DNA of 64,000 nucleotides from Affinirhizobium lemnae (GCF_022968395.1 NZ_JALJQZ010000001.1:1-64000), one strand, 5' to 3'; positions 7,280-17,648 are shown, counted from the first letter of the stretch. Notes: generated from the letters alone by a model not told the origin. Translations and numbers: made by a program.

Positions 7280-8629
7280 ATGCAGCCAGAACTTATCCGT
7301 CGCTATGCCATCGCGGTTCCCCGTTACACCAGTTATCCGACTGCGCCCCATTTCCATGCGGGCGTGAACGGCGAGACCTATGCTGATTGGCTTGCAAGCG
7401 AAGACGGAGAAACAGGCCTTTCGCTCTACCTGCATATCCCGTTTTGTGATCGGCTCTGTTGGTACTGCGGCTGCCATACCAAGCAGACCAAGCGCTACGA
7501 GCCGGTGGCCGGATATATGGATGCTCTGCTGGCAGAGATCGAATTGGTCGCTCGCCATCTGCCAAAGCGGCGTAAGGTTGGCAGCATTCATTTTGGCGGC
7601 GGCTCACCGACGATCCTCTCGATCCCGGATCTCATGCGGATCAGAGACGCGTTGGACCGAAATTTCGACGTAGAGGAGGTGGCCAAAATCAGCGTCGAGA
7701 TCGATCCCGGTTTCGTGGATCGCGAGAAGCTGGAGGGCTGGCGAGCCTTTGGTGTGACGCGCGCGAGTGTTGGAGTGCAGGACTTCGATCCGAAGGTTCA
7801 GGCCGCCATCAACCGTCCTCAGTCTTTCGAGCAGACGCATAGGATTGTTTCGCTTCTGAGAGAGTTGGAGATCGGCGGCATCAATCTCGACGTCGTCTAT
7901 GGCCTGCCGCATCAGACACGCTCCAGTCTGGAGAAAACGCTCACAATGGCACTATCCATGCAGCCGGAACGGTTTGCGATCTTTGGCTATGCCCATGTGC
8001 CGTGGATGAAGAAGCACCAGACCTTGATTGACGAGAAAGCGCTGGCGGGTGTCGAGGAGCGCTTCGCCATGCAGCAACTCATCAGCGACATGGTAACGGC
8101 TGAAGGCTATCTCGCGGTCGGGATCGATCATTTCGCCAAGCCAGGGGACAGTCTCGCTGTCGCGCTCGACGCAGGCGAAGTAAAGCGTAATTTTCAGGGT
8201 TACACCACAGATAGCGCGCCGAGCCTGATTGGTCTGGGTGCTTCCGCCATCGGCAAGGTGCAGGCGGGCTACGCACAGAACATCGTGGCGACTGGCGAAT
8301 ATATGCGTGCGGTCAGCGAAGGCCGGCTTCCCATTGGAAAAGGCATCGAACTGACGGTGACTGATCGTGTCGTCGGAAGCGCCATCGAGCAGTTGATGTG
8401 CTCTTACGGCTTCTCCATACGCGATCTTCGCCGTGAATATGGCGCTGCAGCGGATGTTCTGTTGGCCGATGCCGCCCGTCTTCAACAGCAGGATCAGGAT
8501 GGGTTCATCAGCTTTGATGGAGACCGGTTCGAGGTGAAGGAGGCGGGTCGGGTGTTCGTTCGCACGATTGCCGCAGGCTTCGATCAATACTTCGGGCGAA
8601 ACGCCGCGCGCCACTCAGTTGCTGTTTGA
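7280..8629 (+). CDS. hemN: HemN, oxygen-independent coproporphyrinogen III oxidase
   Basis: 449 residues from the ATG at 7280 (AAGGA upstream); an ATG at 7256 lies inside the likely -10. Radical-SAM cluster motif Cys56-x3-Cys60-x2-Cys63 (PFCDRLCWYCGC), then GGGSPTIL and the DVVYGLPHQT segment, followed by the HemN C-terminal domain. It decarboxylates coproporphyrinogen III to protoporphyrinogen IX without O2, allowing haem synthesis under microaerobic conditions. Expression through the anaerobox upstream fits that role. The 3' end overlaps the convergent cysQ by 15 bp. Confidence 0.95.
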   Translation: MQPELIRRYAIAVPRYTSYPTAPHFHAGVNGETYADWLASEDGETGLSLYLHIPFCDRLCWYCGCHTKQTKRYEPVAGYMDALLAEIELVARHLPKRRKVGSIHFGGGSPTILSIPDLMRIRDALDRNFDVEEVAKISVEIDPGFVDREKLEGWRAFGVTRASVGVQDFDPKVQAAINRPQSFEQTHRIVSLLRELEIGGINLDVVYGLPHQTRSSLEKTLTMALSMQPERFAIFGYAHVPWMKKHQTLIDEKALAGVEERFAMQQLISDMVTAEGYLAVGIDHFAKPGDSLAVALDAGEVKRNFQGYTTDSAPSLIGLGASAIGKVQAGYAQNIVATGEYMRAVSEGRLPIGKGIELTVTDRVVGSAIEQLMCSYGFSIRDLRREYGAAADVLLADAARLQQQDQDGFISFDGDRFEVKEAGRVFVRTIAAGFDQYFGRNAARHSVAV

Positions 8630-9442
8630 AGGGGTGCTGTCTAAAGGGGGCTGGCCCCAGGCGAAAAAGCCCGGATTGGCAAAATCGGCATCGCCAGTCT
8701 GGCCGGTCTTTCCGTATTTCAGGGGGGTGCCGTCGGCGGTCAGAGTCATGCCGCCGGCGGCACGTAGAACTGCATCCCCTGCTGCAGTGTCCCACTCCAT
8801 GGTTCGATTGTATCGCGCGTAAAGATCTGCCGCGCCTTCCGCCAGAACACCGAATTTCAGGGATGAGCCTACAATACGGCAATCTTTTACGCCAAGCGAA
8901 TCCAGATATGGGCCAATAAAGGCGTCGCGATGTGAGCGACTGGTTAGTGCAACCGGCGGCGTCTGTCGCGAGCGGACACGGATTTGTCTCCGCTCGATAA
9001 CCTCATCGTTCCCACCAATCGCAAGCTTCCATGCGGCTGACGCTCCGCCGACATAGGCCGTCGCCAGAACCGGAGCGTAAACGATACCCGCCACCGGCAC
9101 CCCATGTTCAATCAGGGCAATGTTGACGGTAAATTCTCCATTGCGGCTGATGAATTCCCGCGTCCCATCCAGCGGATCGATCAGCAGGAACCGCCCGCCG
9201 CTGATGTCCGGCTGAATGCCTTGCGACATCTGCTCCTCGGCGATCACAGGAATATCGACAAGAGCAGGCGCAAGAACCGCCAGGATTTCCGCTTCCGCGG
9301 CTATATCCGCTTCCGTGACAGGCGAGGAATCCTCTTTCGTCTCCACGCCGCAGCCGCGTTCATAAATATCGAGGATGATCCGTCCGGCTCGCAAAGCGGC
9401 GGTCTCGAACAGGGCCAGAAGTTGCGTTTCGAAATCAGTCAT
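8615..9442 (-). CDS. cysQ: CysQ, 3'(2'),5'-bisphosphate nucleotidase
   Basis: 275 residues of the inositol-monophosphatase superfamily. Metal-binding signatures are visible: DSSPVTEADIAAE, IPVIAEEQ, LIDPLDGTREFI and the C-terminal EWDTAAGDAVLRAAGG. CysQ removes the 3'-phosphate of PAP/PAPS, salvaging a toxic by-product of sulfate assimilation. A GTG at 9460 is an alternative start; neither start has a strong Shine-Dalgarno. Convergent with and overlapping hemN. Inositol monophosphatase activity cannot be excluded but the length and motifs favour CysQ. Confidence 0.88.
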   Translation of the reverse strand: MTDFETQLLALFETAALRAGRIILDIYERGCGVETKEDSSPVTEADIAAEAEILAVLAPALVDIPVIAEEQMSQGIQPDISGGRFLLIDPLDGTREFISRNGEFTVNIALIEHGVPVAGIVYAPVLATAYVGGASAAWKLAIGGNDEVIERRQIRVRSRQTPPVALTSRSHRDAFIGPYLDSLGVKDCRIVGSSLKFGVLAEGAADLYARYNRTMEWDTAAGDAVLRAAGGMTLTADGTPLKYGKTGQTGDADFANPGFFAWGQPPLDSTPSNSN

Positions 9443-9593
9443 ACCTCTGGAATGCGGCACCTTGGTACGGAATGCAATGCTGAAGTTGCTTGGAGTATAA
9501 TCGGAAAATTACTGAAAGGCGTCAGTCTGCGATTTCGCTCGCTTCGACTTCGGATTAATGTCGTCCCGTCAGATATATCAGGAGTGAGCGGCC

Positions 9594-10634
9594 ATGCGCT
9601 GGAAACGAACAATGCAGCTTCTCGACGTTCATGCCGAGGGGGAAATCGGCAAGGTCGCGATCGGGGGTGTGCCGAAGCTTCCGGGCGCGACGATCGCCGA
9701 CAAGCTGGCGTGGTTGAATGCCGATCCCAAGGGGCAAGAGCTCAGGCGGTTCCTGTGTCTTGAGCCGCGCGGAAATCCGATCGGCTCCGTCAACCTCCTG
9801 TTGCCGCCAACCCATCCGGATGCCGATGCCGCATTCATCATCCTCCAGCCTGATCAGGCGCATGCCAGTTCCGGGTCGAATTCCATATGCGTCACGACAG
9901 CGCTGCTAGAGGCTGGCATCGTGGAGATGCATGAGCCGGAAACTATCGTGGTTCTGGAAACGGCAGCTGGCGTCGTTCGGGCAAAAGCCACCTGCCGTGA
10001 TGGACGATGTGAGCGCGTGGAACTCACCATGGTGCCTTCCTTCGTTCACGAACTGGATGTCAGCCTCGATACGAAGTGGGGACGAATTTCGCTGGACATC
10101 TCCTATGGCGGCGTTTTCTACACGCTTGTCGATGTGCAACAGCTTGGGCTGACTATTGAGAAGAAAAACGCAGCCGCCCTCGTGTCTGCGGGCATGGAGC
10201 TCAAGGCTCTCGTGAACGCTGCCTTCCCAGTGGCGCATCCGGAAATTCCGGCCGTTTCCGGTATTGCCTATGTCATGTTCCGCGACACCGATCCTGATGG
10301 AGTTATTCGTACCTGCACGACGATGTGGCCAGGCAGGGCGGACCGCTCACCGTGCGGTACGGGCAATTCCGCGAATCTTGCAACGCTTCATGCGCGCGGA
10401 AAGGTCAAGGTAGGTGATACACTGATCTCGCGTTCCATTATCAGTTCGGAATTCCGTGTAGGGTTGAAGGCCGAGACGACGGTGGCCGGAAGACCGGCCA
10501 TCATCCCGACAATCAGCGGGCGAGGCTTCACATTCGGTCAGCAGACTGTGGCCCTCGACCCGTTCGATCCATTGTCGCGTGGGTTCGCGATGACAGATGT
10601 CTGGGGTCCGTCGGCTGGCGATATTCTGGATTGA
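9594..10634 (+). CDS. Proline racemase-family enzyme (hydroxyproline epimerase/dehydratase type)
   Basis: 346 residues. The first catalytic position, normally Cys in MCGHG of proline racemase, is Ser93 here (ASSGSNS); the second is Cys254 in DRSPCGTGNSA. In this superfamily Cys/Cys pairs are racemases/epimerases and Cys/Thr pairs are trans-3-hydroxy-L-proline dehydratases. Ser/Cys members have been linked to 4-hydroxyproline epimerase and/or 3-hydroxyproline dehydratase activity. AGGAG precedes the ATG. No hydroxyproline catabolic neighbours are present, so the exact substrate is open. Confidence 0.8.
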   Translation: MRWKRTMQLLDVHAEGEIGKVAIGGVPKLPGATIADKLAWLNADPKGQELRRFLCLEPRGNPIGSVNLLLPPTHPDADAAFIILQPDQAHASSGSNSICVTTALLEAGIVEMHEPETIVVLETAAGVVRAKATCRDGRCERVELTMVPSFVHELDVSLDTKWGRISLDISYGGVFYTLVDVQQLGLTIEKKNAAALVSAGMELKALVNAAFPVAHPEIPAVSGIAYVMFRDTDPDGVIRTCTTMWPGRADRSPCGTGNSANLATLHARGKVKVGDTLISRSIISSEFRVGLKAETTVAGRPAIIPTISGRGFTFGQQTVALDPFDPLSRGFAMTDVWGPSAGDILD

Positions 10635-10638
10635 TAAC

Positions 10639-11568
10639 CTAAATGTCGACCAGCGAGGACGGTACGGTCACATCGCCGGGACCGAGCACCAGCATGTCAA
10701 AGCCGCTGCCCGTTGAGGAAACGTCCGGGGATGGCTGGGAAGCCACTCCGGCCGCCTGCATTTCTGCGAGCTTCTGTGCGCCGAATTTATCGCCAAGCGA
10801 TGCGGCCTGAGCGTACAGTTCAGCGGCCTTCTGCGGATTGGCAGCAATGCCTTCGCCAGATTCGAACATGATGCCAAGGTTGATCATGGCATCCTTGTTG
10901 CCTCGCTTTGCAGCGAGGTCGTACCAGGCGATTGCCATCTGGTTATCTTCCGGCACCATCTGTCCTTCGTCGTAGATGGCGCCAAGATTGAAGGCTGCAG
11001 TATCGTCACCGTTCGCAGCGGCAAACTCGAACCAGTGGATTGCCTTTGCGGCATTCGCTTCCGTCCCGAGACCATCGCGGTAGGCGACGCCTAGATTGTA
11101 GGCTGCAAGCACATTGCCTGCTTCGGCGGCCTGCGAATACATCCGGAATTCAGAGGCCTGATCACCGATTCGGCCCAGAAGCATGCCAAGATTGACCTTC
11201 GCGGCAGAATAGTCGGCCTTTACAGCGGTTTCATAGGCCGCCATCGCCGCATCCGCCTGTTCCGTCTTGTTCAGAGCACGACCAAGCTGGAATGCAAAAC
11301 GGGGATTGCCGGTCTCTTTGAAGGCTACCGAGCAGGCATTGACCGCATTGGTGTCGATCTGCTCAATGCTGACAGGCTGATACGCTTGGTTCCGGCTGCG
11401 ATCATAAGGGCTGCCCGCCATTTGGTCGCATTGTTCCTGCATGGCGAGCGAAATTGCGCCCGGAACCTGCTGCTCGGCATTCAGATTGAGGGTCAGGCCA
11501 CCCAAAGCGATGGCGCTGCTTGCAAATGCGAGGCTTAATTTCTTGATACTGGAAGAACGCATTGTCAT
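10639..11568 (-). CDS. Exported Sel1-like repeat (TPR) protein
   Basis: 309 residues. N-terminal signal peptide (KKLSLAFASSAIALGGLTLNLNA) and at least three Sel1 repeats of ~36 residues, for example AYNLGVAYRDGLG...A..WFEFAAANGD, AFNLGAIYDEG... and MINLGIMFESGEG..., plus earlier TPR-like units. Sel1 repeats form superhelical scaffolds for protein partners. A perfect EcfG-type promoter lies upstream, so it is probably part of the general stress response. Partner and precise role are unknown. Convergent with the proline-racemase-family gene. Confidence 0.8.
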   Translation of the reverse strand: MTMRSSSIKKLSLAFASSAIALGGLTLNLNAEQQVPGAISLAMQEQCDQMAGSPYDRSRNQAYQPVSIEQIDTNAVNACSVAFKETGNPRFAFQLGRALNKTEQADAAMAAYETAVKADYSAAKVNLGMLLGRIGDQASEFRMYSQAAEAGNVLAAYNLGVAYRDGLGTEANAAKAIHWFEFAAANGDDTAAFNLGAIYDEGQMVPEDNQMAIAWYDLAAKRGNKDAMINLGIMFESGEGIAANPQKAAELYAQAASLGDKFGAQKLAEMQAAGVASQPSPDVSSTGSGFDMLVLGPGDVTVPSSLVDI

Positions 11569-11615
11569 TCTTCTCTCCGGCCCTTGATCTTGTCTCTTGA
11601 CTTGGTTGATTAACG

Positions 11616-11640
11616 AACGCTGTACTTGCGTAACGGTTCC
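11616..11640 (-). promoter_or_regulatory. EcfG-type general-stress promoter for the Sel1-repeat gene
   Basis: On the minus strand GGAAC (11640-11636), exactly 16 bases, then CGTT (11619-11616), an exact match to the alphaproteobacterial EcfG consensus. It lies about 50 bp upstream of the start at 11568. Confidence 0.7.
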
Positions 11641-11782
11641 TTAAGCCCCTTCAGGATCACGTCTTGCTGATTGCCGTTGATCGATTGTGTCGCAGGCGTA
11701 CCAAAAAACCGAAAGAGACAGTTGTCGGATTTTGCTGGTCGGTGCTATTGCGATGGCAACTCAGAACAGCGGAACAGCACCC

Positions 11783-12832
11783 ATGAACACGATCAGCATT
11801 CGTCGCCCGGATGATTGGCACCTTCACCTGCGCGATGGCGCCGTGCTTGCAGGCGTCATCGGTGATACATCGCGGCATTTCGCCCGTGCCATCATCATGC
11901 CGAACCTGGTGCCGCCGGTCGTGACAACGACAGACGCAAAGGCCTATCGGGAGCGCATTGTTGCGGCCGTTCCGGCGGGCCACCGCTTTGATCCGCTGAT
12001 GACGCTTTATCTGACGGAGCATACCGATGCGGATGACGTCGAAGAGGGCAAGAAGAGCGGTCTCATCACGGCCGTAAAGCTTTATCCTGCCGGGGCAACG
12101 ACGAATTCACATGGCGGCGTGCACAACATCGACAAGGTCATGCCGGTGCTTGAGCGCATGGCAAAAGTCGGGTTGAACCTGTGCGTTCATGGAGAAGTCA
12201 CAACGCCGGAAGTCGATATCTTCGATCGTGAAGCGGTCTTCATCGAAGAGAAGCTCGATGTCATCCGGCGTCGTATTCCGGAGTTGAAGGTCACGATGGA
12301 ACATGTGACCAGCAAGGTCGGCGTGGATTACATCCTTGCAAGTGACCGAAATCTTGCAGGATCCATCACCACGCATCACCTGATCATCAACCGCAACACA
12401 ATCCTGGTTGGCGGTATTCGTCCCCATTACTATTGCCTGCCCATTGCCAAGCGCGAAACGGACCGCCAGGCCCTGCGGAAGGCCGCAACATCCGGTGACC
12501 CCCGTTTCTTCCTCGGCACTGATTCTGCACCCCATGTGGACGGCATGAAAGAATGTGCCTGTGGCTGCGCCGGTATCTATACATCCATCAATACCATGAG
12601 CTGTCTTGCCCATGTGTTCGAGGAGGAGCGCGCTTTGGATAAGCTCGAAGCCTTCACCTCACTGCATGGACCGGCATGGTACGGCCTTGCACCCAATGAA
12701 GAGATCATGGTGCTGGAAAAGCGCGACGAGCCGCAGACCTATCCCGCAAAGATAGAGACTGATGCGGGTCCGATTACGGTGTTCGATCCGCAATTTCCGC
12801 TACATTGGGCTGTACGCAATGCAATCGCATAA
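11783..12832 (+). CDS. pyrC: PyrC, dihydroorotase (class II)
   Basis: 349 residues. Starts [19 protein letters not shown], with the HxH zinc pair, then [11 protein letters not shown] containing the carboxylated Lys, CVHGE, and late LGTDSAPH with the catalytic Asp. It closes N-carbamoyl-aspartate to dihydroorotate in pyrimidine synthesis. The start at 11783 fits the family N-terminus; an ATG at 11753 is in frame but has a poor Shine-Dalgarno. Not clustered with pyrE or pyrD, which are elsewhere in the window. Confidence 0.95.
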   Translation: MNTISIRRPDDWHLHLRDGAVLAGVIGDTSRHFARAIIMPNLVPPVVTTTDAKAYRERIVAAVPAGHRFDPLMTLYLTEHTDADDVEEGKKSGLITAVKLYPAGATTNSHGGVHNIDKVMPVLERMAKVGLNLCVHGEVTTPEVDIFDREAVFIEEKLDVIRRRIPELKVTMEHVTSKVGVDYILASDRNLAGSITTHHLIINRNTILVGGIRPHYYCLPIAKRETDRQALRKAATSGDPRFFLGTDSAPHVDGMKECACGCAGIYTSINTMSCLAHVFEEERALDKLEAFTSLHGPAWYGLAPNEEIMVLEKRDEPQTYPAKIETDAGPITVFDPQFPLHWAVRNAIA

Positions 12833-12929
12833 GGTTGTAAATATTAGGAAATGGTAAGTTTTCCGATAGAATTGCGCCCTAACCTGCGCAGCGAAGAAAC
12901 GTATGATGACGTTGTTCGGAGCGGGCATG

Positions 12930-14102
12930 ATGCTGGATTATCAAACACTTCTGATCTCGTTGGGGGTTTCGACCCTGTGTCTTCTCCTGACGTTTCTCGG
13001 AACGTGGATGGCGCGGCGGCAGGATGGTTTCCTGCTGACCTGCGTTACCGGTCTTGCATTTCTGGTGCCTGGCATTTTTTCCTATAGCTACTATACCGAA
13101 GTACCGCTTCAACCCGTCGCGATCCTGTGTTGTTCGCTGATGTTGATGGGGTTTGCCACTATTTACGGCGCTTCCCGACAGTTCCGACTTGGGTGTTCAC
13201 CGGTGCGCGATGCGGTTCGTTGTTCCGTTCTTGCAGGTGCTGTAACGGTCACGCCTATTCTCTTTGGGCTGGACGGGCTGGGCTTTGTCGGCCTGAATGT
13301 TGCTGCTGCGATCATTTTGTTTGCCACGGCCTACGAGTATTGGATGGCACGGGCGGAAGCTCCCGGGCCGCTTCTGGGTATGACATGCCTCTATACGGCA
13401 ACAGCGATTTCCTTCGTTCTGTGTGCTGCGGCAATCGCCTTTCAAGGGCAATGGGTTCTCGGGCAGGCGCCCGACAATTGGGCTGAAAATCTGAATATCG
13501 GCGTCTGCATTGCCGGAATGACTGGAATCGGAGCCATGTCACTGATGGTCCATCAGGCACGATTGACGGAATTCCATCGCAAGGAGTCCCTGACAGATGC
13601 GCTGACAGGCCTTCCGAACCGACGCGCTCTTTTTGAAGCTTATGAAAGGAAAAGCTTTACGCATGAAATGGCGGTCGTCGTTTTCGATATCGATCGCTTC
13701 AAAAGTATCAACGATCAATTCGGTCATGCGGCGGGTGATGCGACTATACGCCTTATGGCGGATGAACTGCGGGATTGTGTTGGCTTGACCATGGTTTCGC
13801 GCCTGGGCGGCGAAGAGTTTGCCGCCGTTATTCGCACAGCTGCACCGGGCTATGCCGAATGGTTGGCAGAACGCGTCAGGCGTAATTTCGCCGATCGTGA
13901 GATCCGGGTCCTGAATGATACGATCCGGGCAACAGTAAGCGCGGGCATTGCCTATGGACGCAGCGAGGGCAGTGACTTCGATACGATATTGAGGCTTGCC
14001 GATCTGGCACTCTATCAGGCCAAGCGGGCTGGGCGTAATCGTATTGAACTGGCGAAACCTGACCTGATGGCTCAAATGCCAGAGAGCCGTTCGCTGGCGT
14101 GA
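12930..14102 (+). CDS. Membrane diguanylate cyclase (GGDEF)
   Basis: About 390 residues with six to seven predicted membrane helices over the first ~215 residues, then a GGDEF domain: DALTGLPNRRAL, FDIDRFKSINDQFGHAAGD, active-site RLGGEEFA and closing YQAKRAGRNRI. The intact GGEEF signature supports synthesis of c-di-GMP; no clear RxxD inhibitory site is seen five residues upstream of it. Several starts are possible (12903, 12927, 12930); GGAG at 12918 best serves 12930. The membrane sensor domain is not one I recognise. Confidence 0.87.
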   Translation: MLDYQTLLISLGVSTLCLLLTFLGTWMARRQDGFLLTCVTGLAFLVPGIFSYSYYTEVPLQPVAILCCSLMLMGFATIYGASRQFRLGCSPVRDAVRCSVLAGAVTVTPILFGLDGLGFVGLNVAAAIILFATAYEYWMARAEAPGPLLGMTCLYTATAISFVLCAAAIAFQGQWVLGQAPDNWAENLNIGVCIAGMTGIGAMSLMVHQARLTEFHRKESLTDALTGLPNRRALFEAYERKSFTHEMAVVVFDIDRFKSINDQFGHAAGDATIRLMADELRDCVGLTMVSRLGGEEFAAVIRTAAPGYAEWLAERVRRNFADREIRVLNDTIRATVSAGIAYGRSEGSDFDTILRLADLALYQAKRAGRNRIELAKPDLMAQMPESRSLA

Positions 14103-14218
14103 CGAGGTCCGTGGAAAACTCGTATTGCCGGAGCTTTTAACATCTGAGTCCCGATGTCCCGCTGGTTTCCACGCCCTGTTGCTGCTATGGCGCATAAAAC
14201 CGGGCAAGGAGATCGCAG

Positions 14219-14923
14219 ATGATACAGATTACCTATCCAGACCGCGCCGTTATGGCTGAATTGATGGCGCGGATGCTCTGGGAAATCGGTGCTGTTCACT
14301 TCCGTCCGGAACAGCCCTACAAACTGGCTTCCGGCATGGCGAGCCCAGTCTATATCGATTGCCGAAAGCTGCTGTCCTTCCCGCGCATTCGCTCCACGAT
14401 CATGGATTTTGCTGCCTCTGTCGTCACCCGCGGAGCCGGCTTCGAGCAGTTCGACTGCGTCGCCGGTGGGGAGACCGCTGGCATTCCATTCGCCGCTCTG
14501 CTGGCGGAACGTTTGGCCTTGCCGATGATCTATGTGCGCAAACAGCCCAAAGGACACGGGCGCAATGCGCAGATCGAGGGAAATATGCCGGAAGGCGCAC
14601 GGGTTCTGGTGATTGAGGACCTGACCACCGTCGGCGGCAGCATGTTTCAGTTTATCGACGCCATTCGTGCTGCGGGTGGCGTTGTCGATCACGCGATCGC
14701 ATTGTTCTACTACGGCTTCTTCCCGGAGGCCGAAGCACGGTTTGCAGCAGGCAAGGTGCAGTTGCACCATATTGCCACCTGGCGCGAGGTTCTTGCCGTC
14801 GCAAAGCAGCAGCAGCTTTTCAGTGAAGCGACGCTTGGAGAGGTCGAAAGCTTCCTTGACCAACCCCTCGCCTGGTCTGCGCGCAACGGCGGCGTGGCCG
14901 AGCTTGGCTTGCCCAAGAAATAA
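14219..14923 (+). CDS. pyrE: PyrE, orotate phosphoribosyltransferase
   Basis: 234 residues. [39 protein letters not shown] and the PRPP-binding loop [13 protein letters not shown] are visible. It joins orotate to PRPP to form OMP. AAGGAG precedes the ATG. Immediately upstream of frk, apparently coincidental. The preceding gap has a spaced GTGGAAA/TTTCCAC repeat whose role is unclear. Confidence 0.95.
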   Translation: MIQITYPDRAVMAELMARMLWEIGAVHFRPEQPYKLASGMASPVYIDCRKLLSFPRIRSTIMDFAASVVTRGAGFEQFDCVAGGETAGIPFAALLAERLALPMIYVRKQPKGHGRNAQIEGNMPEGARVLVIEDLTTVGGSMFQFIDAIRAAGGVVDHAIALFYYGFFPEAEARFAAGKVQLHHIATWREVLAVAKQQQLFSEATLGEVESFLDQPLAWSARNGGVAELGLPKK

Positions 14924-15029
14924 TGAATAAAAGCTCAAATCCAGGGCAATTGTCTAATTGTACTGGATTTCTCCGATGGATTGATTTAATCGATTGAATG
15001 GGTCCTGCCGACCCGATGGGAGGGTTACG

Positions 15030-15956
15030 ATGATCTTGTGCTGTGGTGAGGCGCTTATCGACATGCTGCCGCGGGAAACGACGCGAGGAGAAAACGGCTT
15101 CGCGCCCTACGCTGGTGGTGCGATTTTCAATACGGCCATCGCGCTTGGTCGTCTCGGCCAGCCAGCCGCCTTTTTCACCGGGCTTTCCGACGACATGATG
15201 GGGGACATCCTGCGAGATACCCTGAAGCAGAGCCATGTGGACTATCGCCTTTGTGCAACCTCTTCGCGCCCCACCACGATTGCCTTCGTGAAGCTGGTCA
15301 ACGGGCATGCAACTTATGCCTTCTACGATGAAGGTACCGCAGGCCGGATGCTATTGCGCGATGATCTGCCTGAGTTGAGCGATGAGATTGAGGCCATGCA
15401 TTTCGGTGCAATCAGCCTTATCCCGGAGCCTTGCGGAGAAACCTATGAGACCCTGATGGCACGCGAATATCAGAAGCGCGTCATTTCCTTTGATCCCAAT
15501 ATTCGGCCAGGCTTCATCAAGGACCGAGAGAAGCATCACGGTCGTGTGGCGCGTATGGCGGCCATGTCCGACATCATCAAATTCTCCGACGAGGATCTGG
15601 AATGGTTCGGCATGGAAGGCGATCACGATGAACTTGCGAAGTACTGGCTCGACCAGGGTGCCAAGCTGATTGTCATCACGCGCGGTGCAGAGGGTGCAGT
15701 GGGTTACACGGCCTCCTTCAAGGTTGCTGTCCCGGCAGAGCGCGTTACCGTTGTCGATACGGTTGGTGCGGGCGATACCTTCGATGCTGGCATTCTTGCC
15801 TCTCTGAAGCGGCAGAATTTGCTGACCAAGGAAAAGGTTGCCAATCTTTCGGAACAGGCAGTGCGAGACGCGCTGGCGCTCGGCGCCAAGGCCGCAGCCG
15901 TAACCGTGTCGCGCGCCGGTGCCAACCCGCCCTATGCGCATGAGATTGGTCTCTGA
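15030..15956 (+). CDS. frk: Fructokinase (PfkB family)
   Basis: 308 residues from the ATG at 15030 with GGGAGG upstream. PfkB-family signatures: N-terminal CCGEALIDML, GGAIFNTAIALGRLG, and the C-terminal DTVGAGDTFDAG containing the catalytic Asp. It phosphorylates fructose, and adjacency to pgi (convergent) supports entry of fructose-6-phosphate into hexose metabolism. Another sugar substrate within PfkB cannot be excluded from sequence alone. Confidence 0.85.
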   Translation: MILCCGEALIDMLPRETTRGENGFAPYAGGAIFNTAIALGRLGQPAAFFTGLSDDMMGDILRDTLKQSHVDYRLCATSSRPTTIAFVKLVNGHATYAFYDEGTAGRMLLRDDLPELSDEIEAMHFGAISLIPEPCGETYETLMAREYQKRVISFDPNIRPGFIKDREKHHGRVARMAAMSDIIKFSDEDLEWFGMEGDHDELAKYWLDQGAKLIVITRGAEGAVGYTASFKVAVPAERVTVVDTVGAGDTFDAGILASLKRQNLLTKEKVANLSEQAVRDALALGAKAAAVTVSRAGANPPYAHEIGL

Positions 15957-15979
15957 TTTTTTCAGTGATCAAAACGAGC

Positions 15980-16009
15980 AAGGGGCGGTACCAATGGTCG
16001 CTGCCCCTT
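15980..16009. terminator. Hairpin between frk and pgi
   Basis: AAGGGGC (15980-15986) and GCCCCTT (16003-16009) form a 7-bp stem between the two convergent genes, so it may serve both. U-tracts are weak. Confidence 0.5.
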
Positions 16010-16031
16010 ACATTTGGAATGTAGTTTCGTA

Positions 16032-17648
16032 TCAGCCGAGCAGCGCCTTCACGAGGCCCGCTGTGGACGCATCCTGTCCATCCGTGCCCTGTTTACCCTG
16101 AACGACTGGCAGGAGGCCGGTTGCCAGTTCCTTGCCGAGTTCAACGCCCCACTGGTCGAAGGAGTTGATCCGGAAGAGAACGCCCTCGACGAAGACGCGA
16201 TGTTCGTAGAGCGCGATCAGGCGACCGAGCGCGAACGGCGTCAGCTGATCATAGACGAAGGTGATCGAAGGCCGATTGCCGGAAAAGACGCGATGCGGCG
16301 CAATGTGATCGGCTTTCGCTTCGTCCATTCCGGATTTAAGAAGCTGCGCCTTGGCTTCCTCAAGCGTGCGCCCTTTCATCAGTGCCGCTGATTGCGCCAG
16401 GCAATTGGCGATCAGGAGCTCGTGCTGGTGGCGCAGATTGGGCTCGAAACCCTTTGCCGCCACCATGAATTCTGCCGGGATCACGCTCGTTCCCTGATGG
16501 ATGAGCTGATAGAATGCATGTTGCCCATTGGTGCCGGGCTCGCCCCAAACCACCGGACCGGACTGCCCTTCGACCGGCGTACCGTCGATGGTGACGCCCT
16601 TGCCGTTCGATTCCATATCCAGTTGCTGCAGATAGGCCGGAAAGCGGGAAAGCCGCTGATCGTAGGGAAGAATGGCGCGAGACGGATAGTCCAGCACATT
16701 GCGATGGTAGAAGCCGATGAGACCAAGCAGAGCCGGAAGGTTCTCGCGCACAGGCGCCTTCCGGAAATGCTTGTCCATGGCATGGGCGCCATCCAGGAAG
16801 CCACCGAAATTCTCCGGACCGATGGCCAGCATCAACGGCAGGCCGATGGCGGACCAGATCGAATAGCGCCCGCCCACCCAGTCCCAGAAACCGAAGATGC
16901 GGTCGCTTTCGATACCGAAGGCTGCGACCTTTTCCAGTGCGGTCGAGACAGCGGCAAAGTGGCACTTCACAGCCTCTTCCCCAAGTTTGTCGGCAATGAA
17001 GGCACGCGCTGTCGCTGCATTGGTCATCGTCTCGATTGTGGTGAAGGTCTTCGATGCGACGATGAAGAGCGTCGTCTCGGCATCGAGCAACTTCAGGGTA
17101 TCAGCAATATGCGCGCCATCCACGTTTGAGACGAAATGTGCGCGAGGCCCATCATGGAACGGGGCAAGCGCAAGCGTCGCCATCACGGGTCCAAGATCCG
17201 AGCCGCCAATGCCGATGTTCACGACATCCGTGATCTTTTTCCCGGTCGCGCCGTTCAGGGTGCCGGAGCGGACGCCATCTGCGAACTTGCCCATGGCATC
17301 CAGAACCGCATTCACGTCCGGCATTACATCCTTGCCGTCCACAAGAACCGGCGTGTTGGAGCGATTGCGAAGCGCAGTATGGAGTACGGCGCGGTTCTCG
17401 GTGAAATTGATGGCCTTTCCGGCAAACATCTCTTCCCGCTTTTCCGCAACCGCGCCCTCTGTGAACAGCTTTTCAAGCAGCGCCATGATCTCATCATTCA
17501 CAGCGCATTTCGAGAAATCCATCAGCAGATCATCGAAACGTGCGCTGAAGGAGCTGAAACGCCCTGCGTCTCTCGCGAAAGAGGCTTGCAGGTCTGTTGC
17601 ATTCGTGCGGGTTATGGTCGCTTTCAGCGCATCGACAATAGCTTGCAT
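16032..17648 (-). CDS. pgi: Pgi, glucose-6-phosphate isomerase
   Basis: 538 residues, usual for bacterial PGI. Signatures include [60 protein letters not shown] and [18 protein letters not shown]. It interconverts glucose-6-phosphate and fructose-6-phosphate. GAGGAAG lies upstream of the ATG. A 257-residue antisense ORF on the plus strand is a coding shadow. Confidence 0.96.
   Translation of the reverse strand: MQAIVDALKATITRTNATDLQASFARDAGRFSSFSARFDDLLMDFSKCAVNDEIMALLEKLFTEGAVAEKREEMFAGKAINFTENRAVLHTALRNRSNTPVLVDGKDVMPDVNAVLDAMGKFADGVRSGTLNGATGKKITDVVNIGIGGSDLGPVMATLALAPFHDGPRAHFVSNVDGAHIADTLKLLDAETTLFIVASKTFTTIETMTNAATARAFIADKLGEEAVKCHFAAVSTALEKVAAFGIESDRIFGFWDWVGGRYSIWSAIGLPLMLAIGPENFGGFLDGAHAMDKHFRKAPVRENLPALLGLIGFYHRNVLDYPSRAILPYDQRLSRFPAYLQQLDMESNGKGVTIDGTPVEGQSGPVVWGEPGTNGQHAFYQLIHQGTSVIPAEFMVAAKGFEPNLRHQHELLIANCLAQSAALMKGRTLEEAKAQLLKSGMDEAKADHIAPHRVFSGNRPSITFVYDQLTPFALGRLIALYEHRVFVEGVLFRINSFDQWGVELGKELATGLLPVVQGKQGTDGQDASTAGLVKALLG

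Noticed and set aside
14112-14180. Spaced inverted repeat GTGGAAA...TTTCCAC before pyrE
   Set aside because: Arms are ~50 bases apart and short; chance is likely, and no attenuator layout could be built.
14072-14938. 288-codon open frame opposite pyrE
   Set aside because: Antisense to pyrE, which carries intact PRPP and orotate motifs; no independent support.
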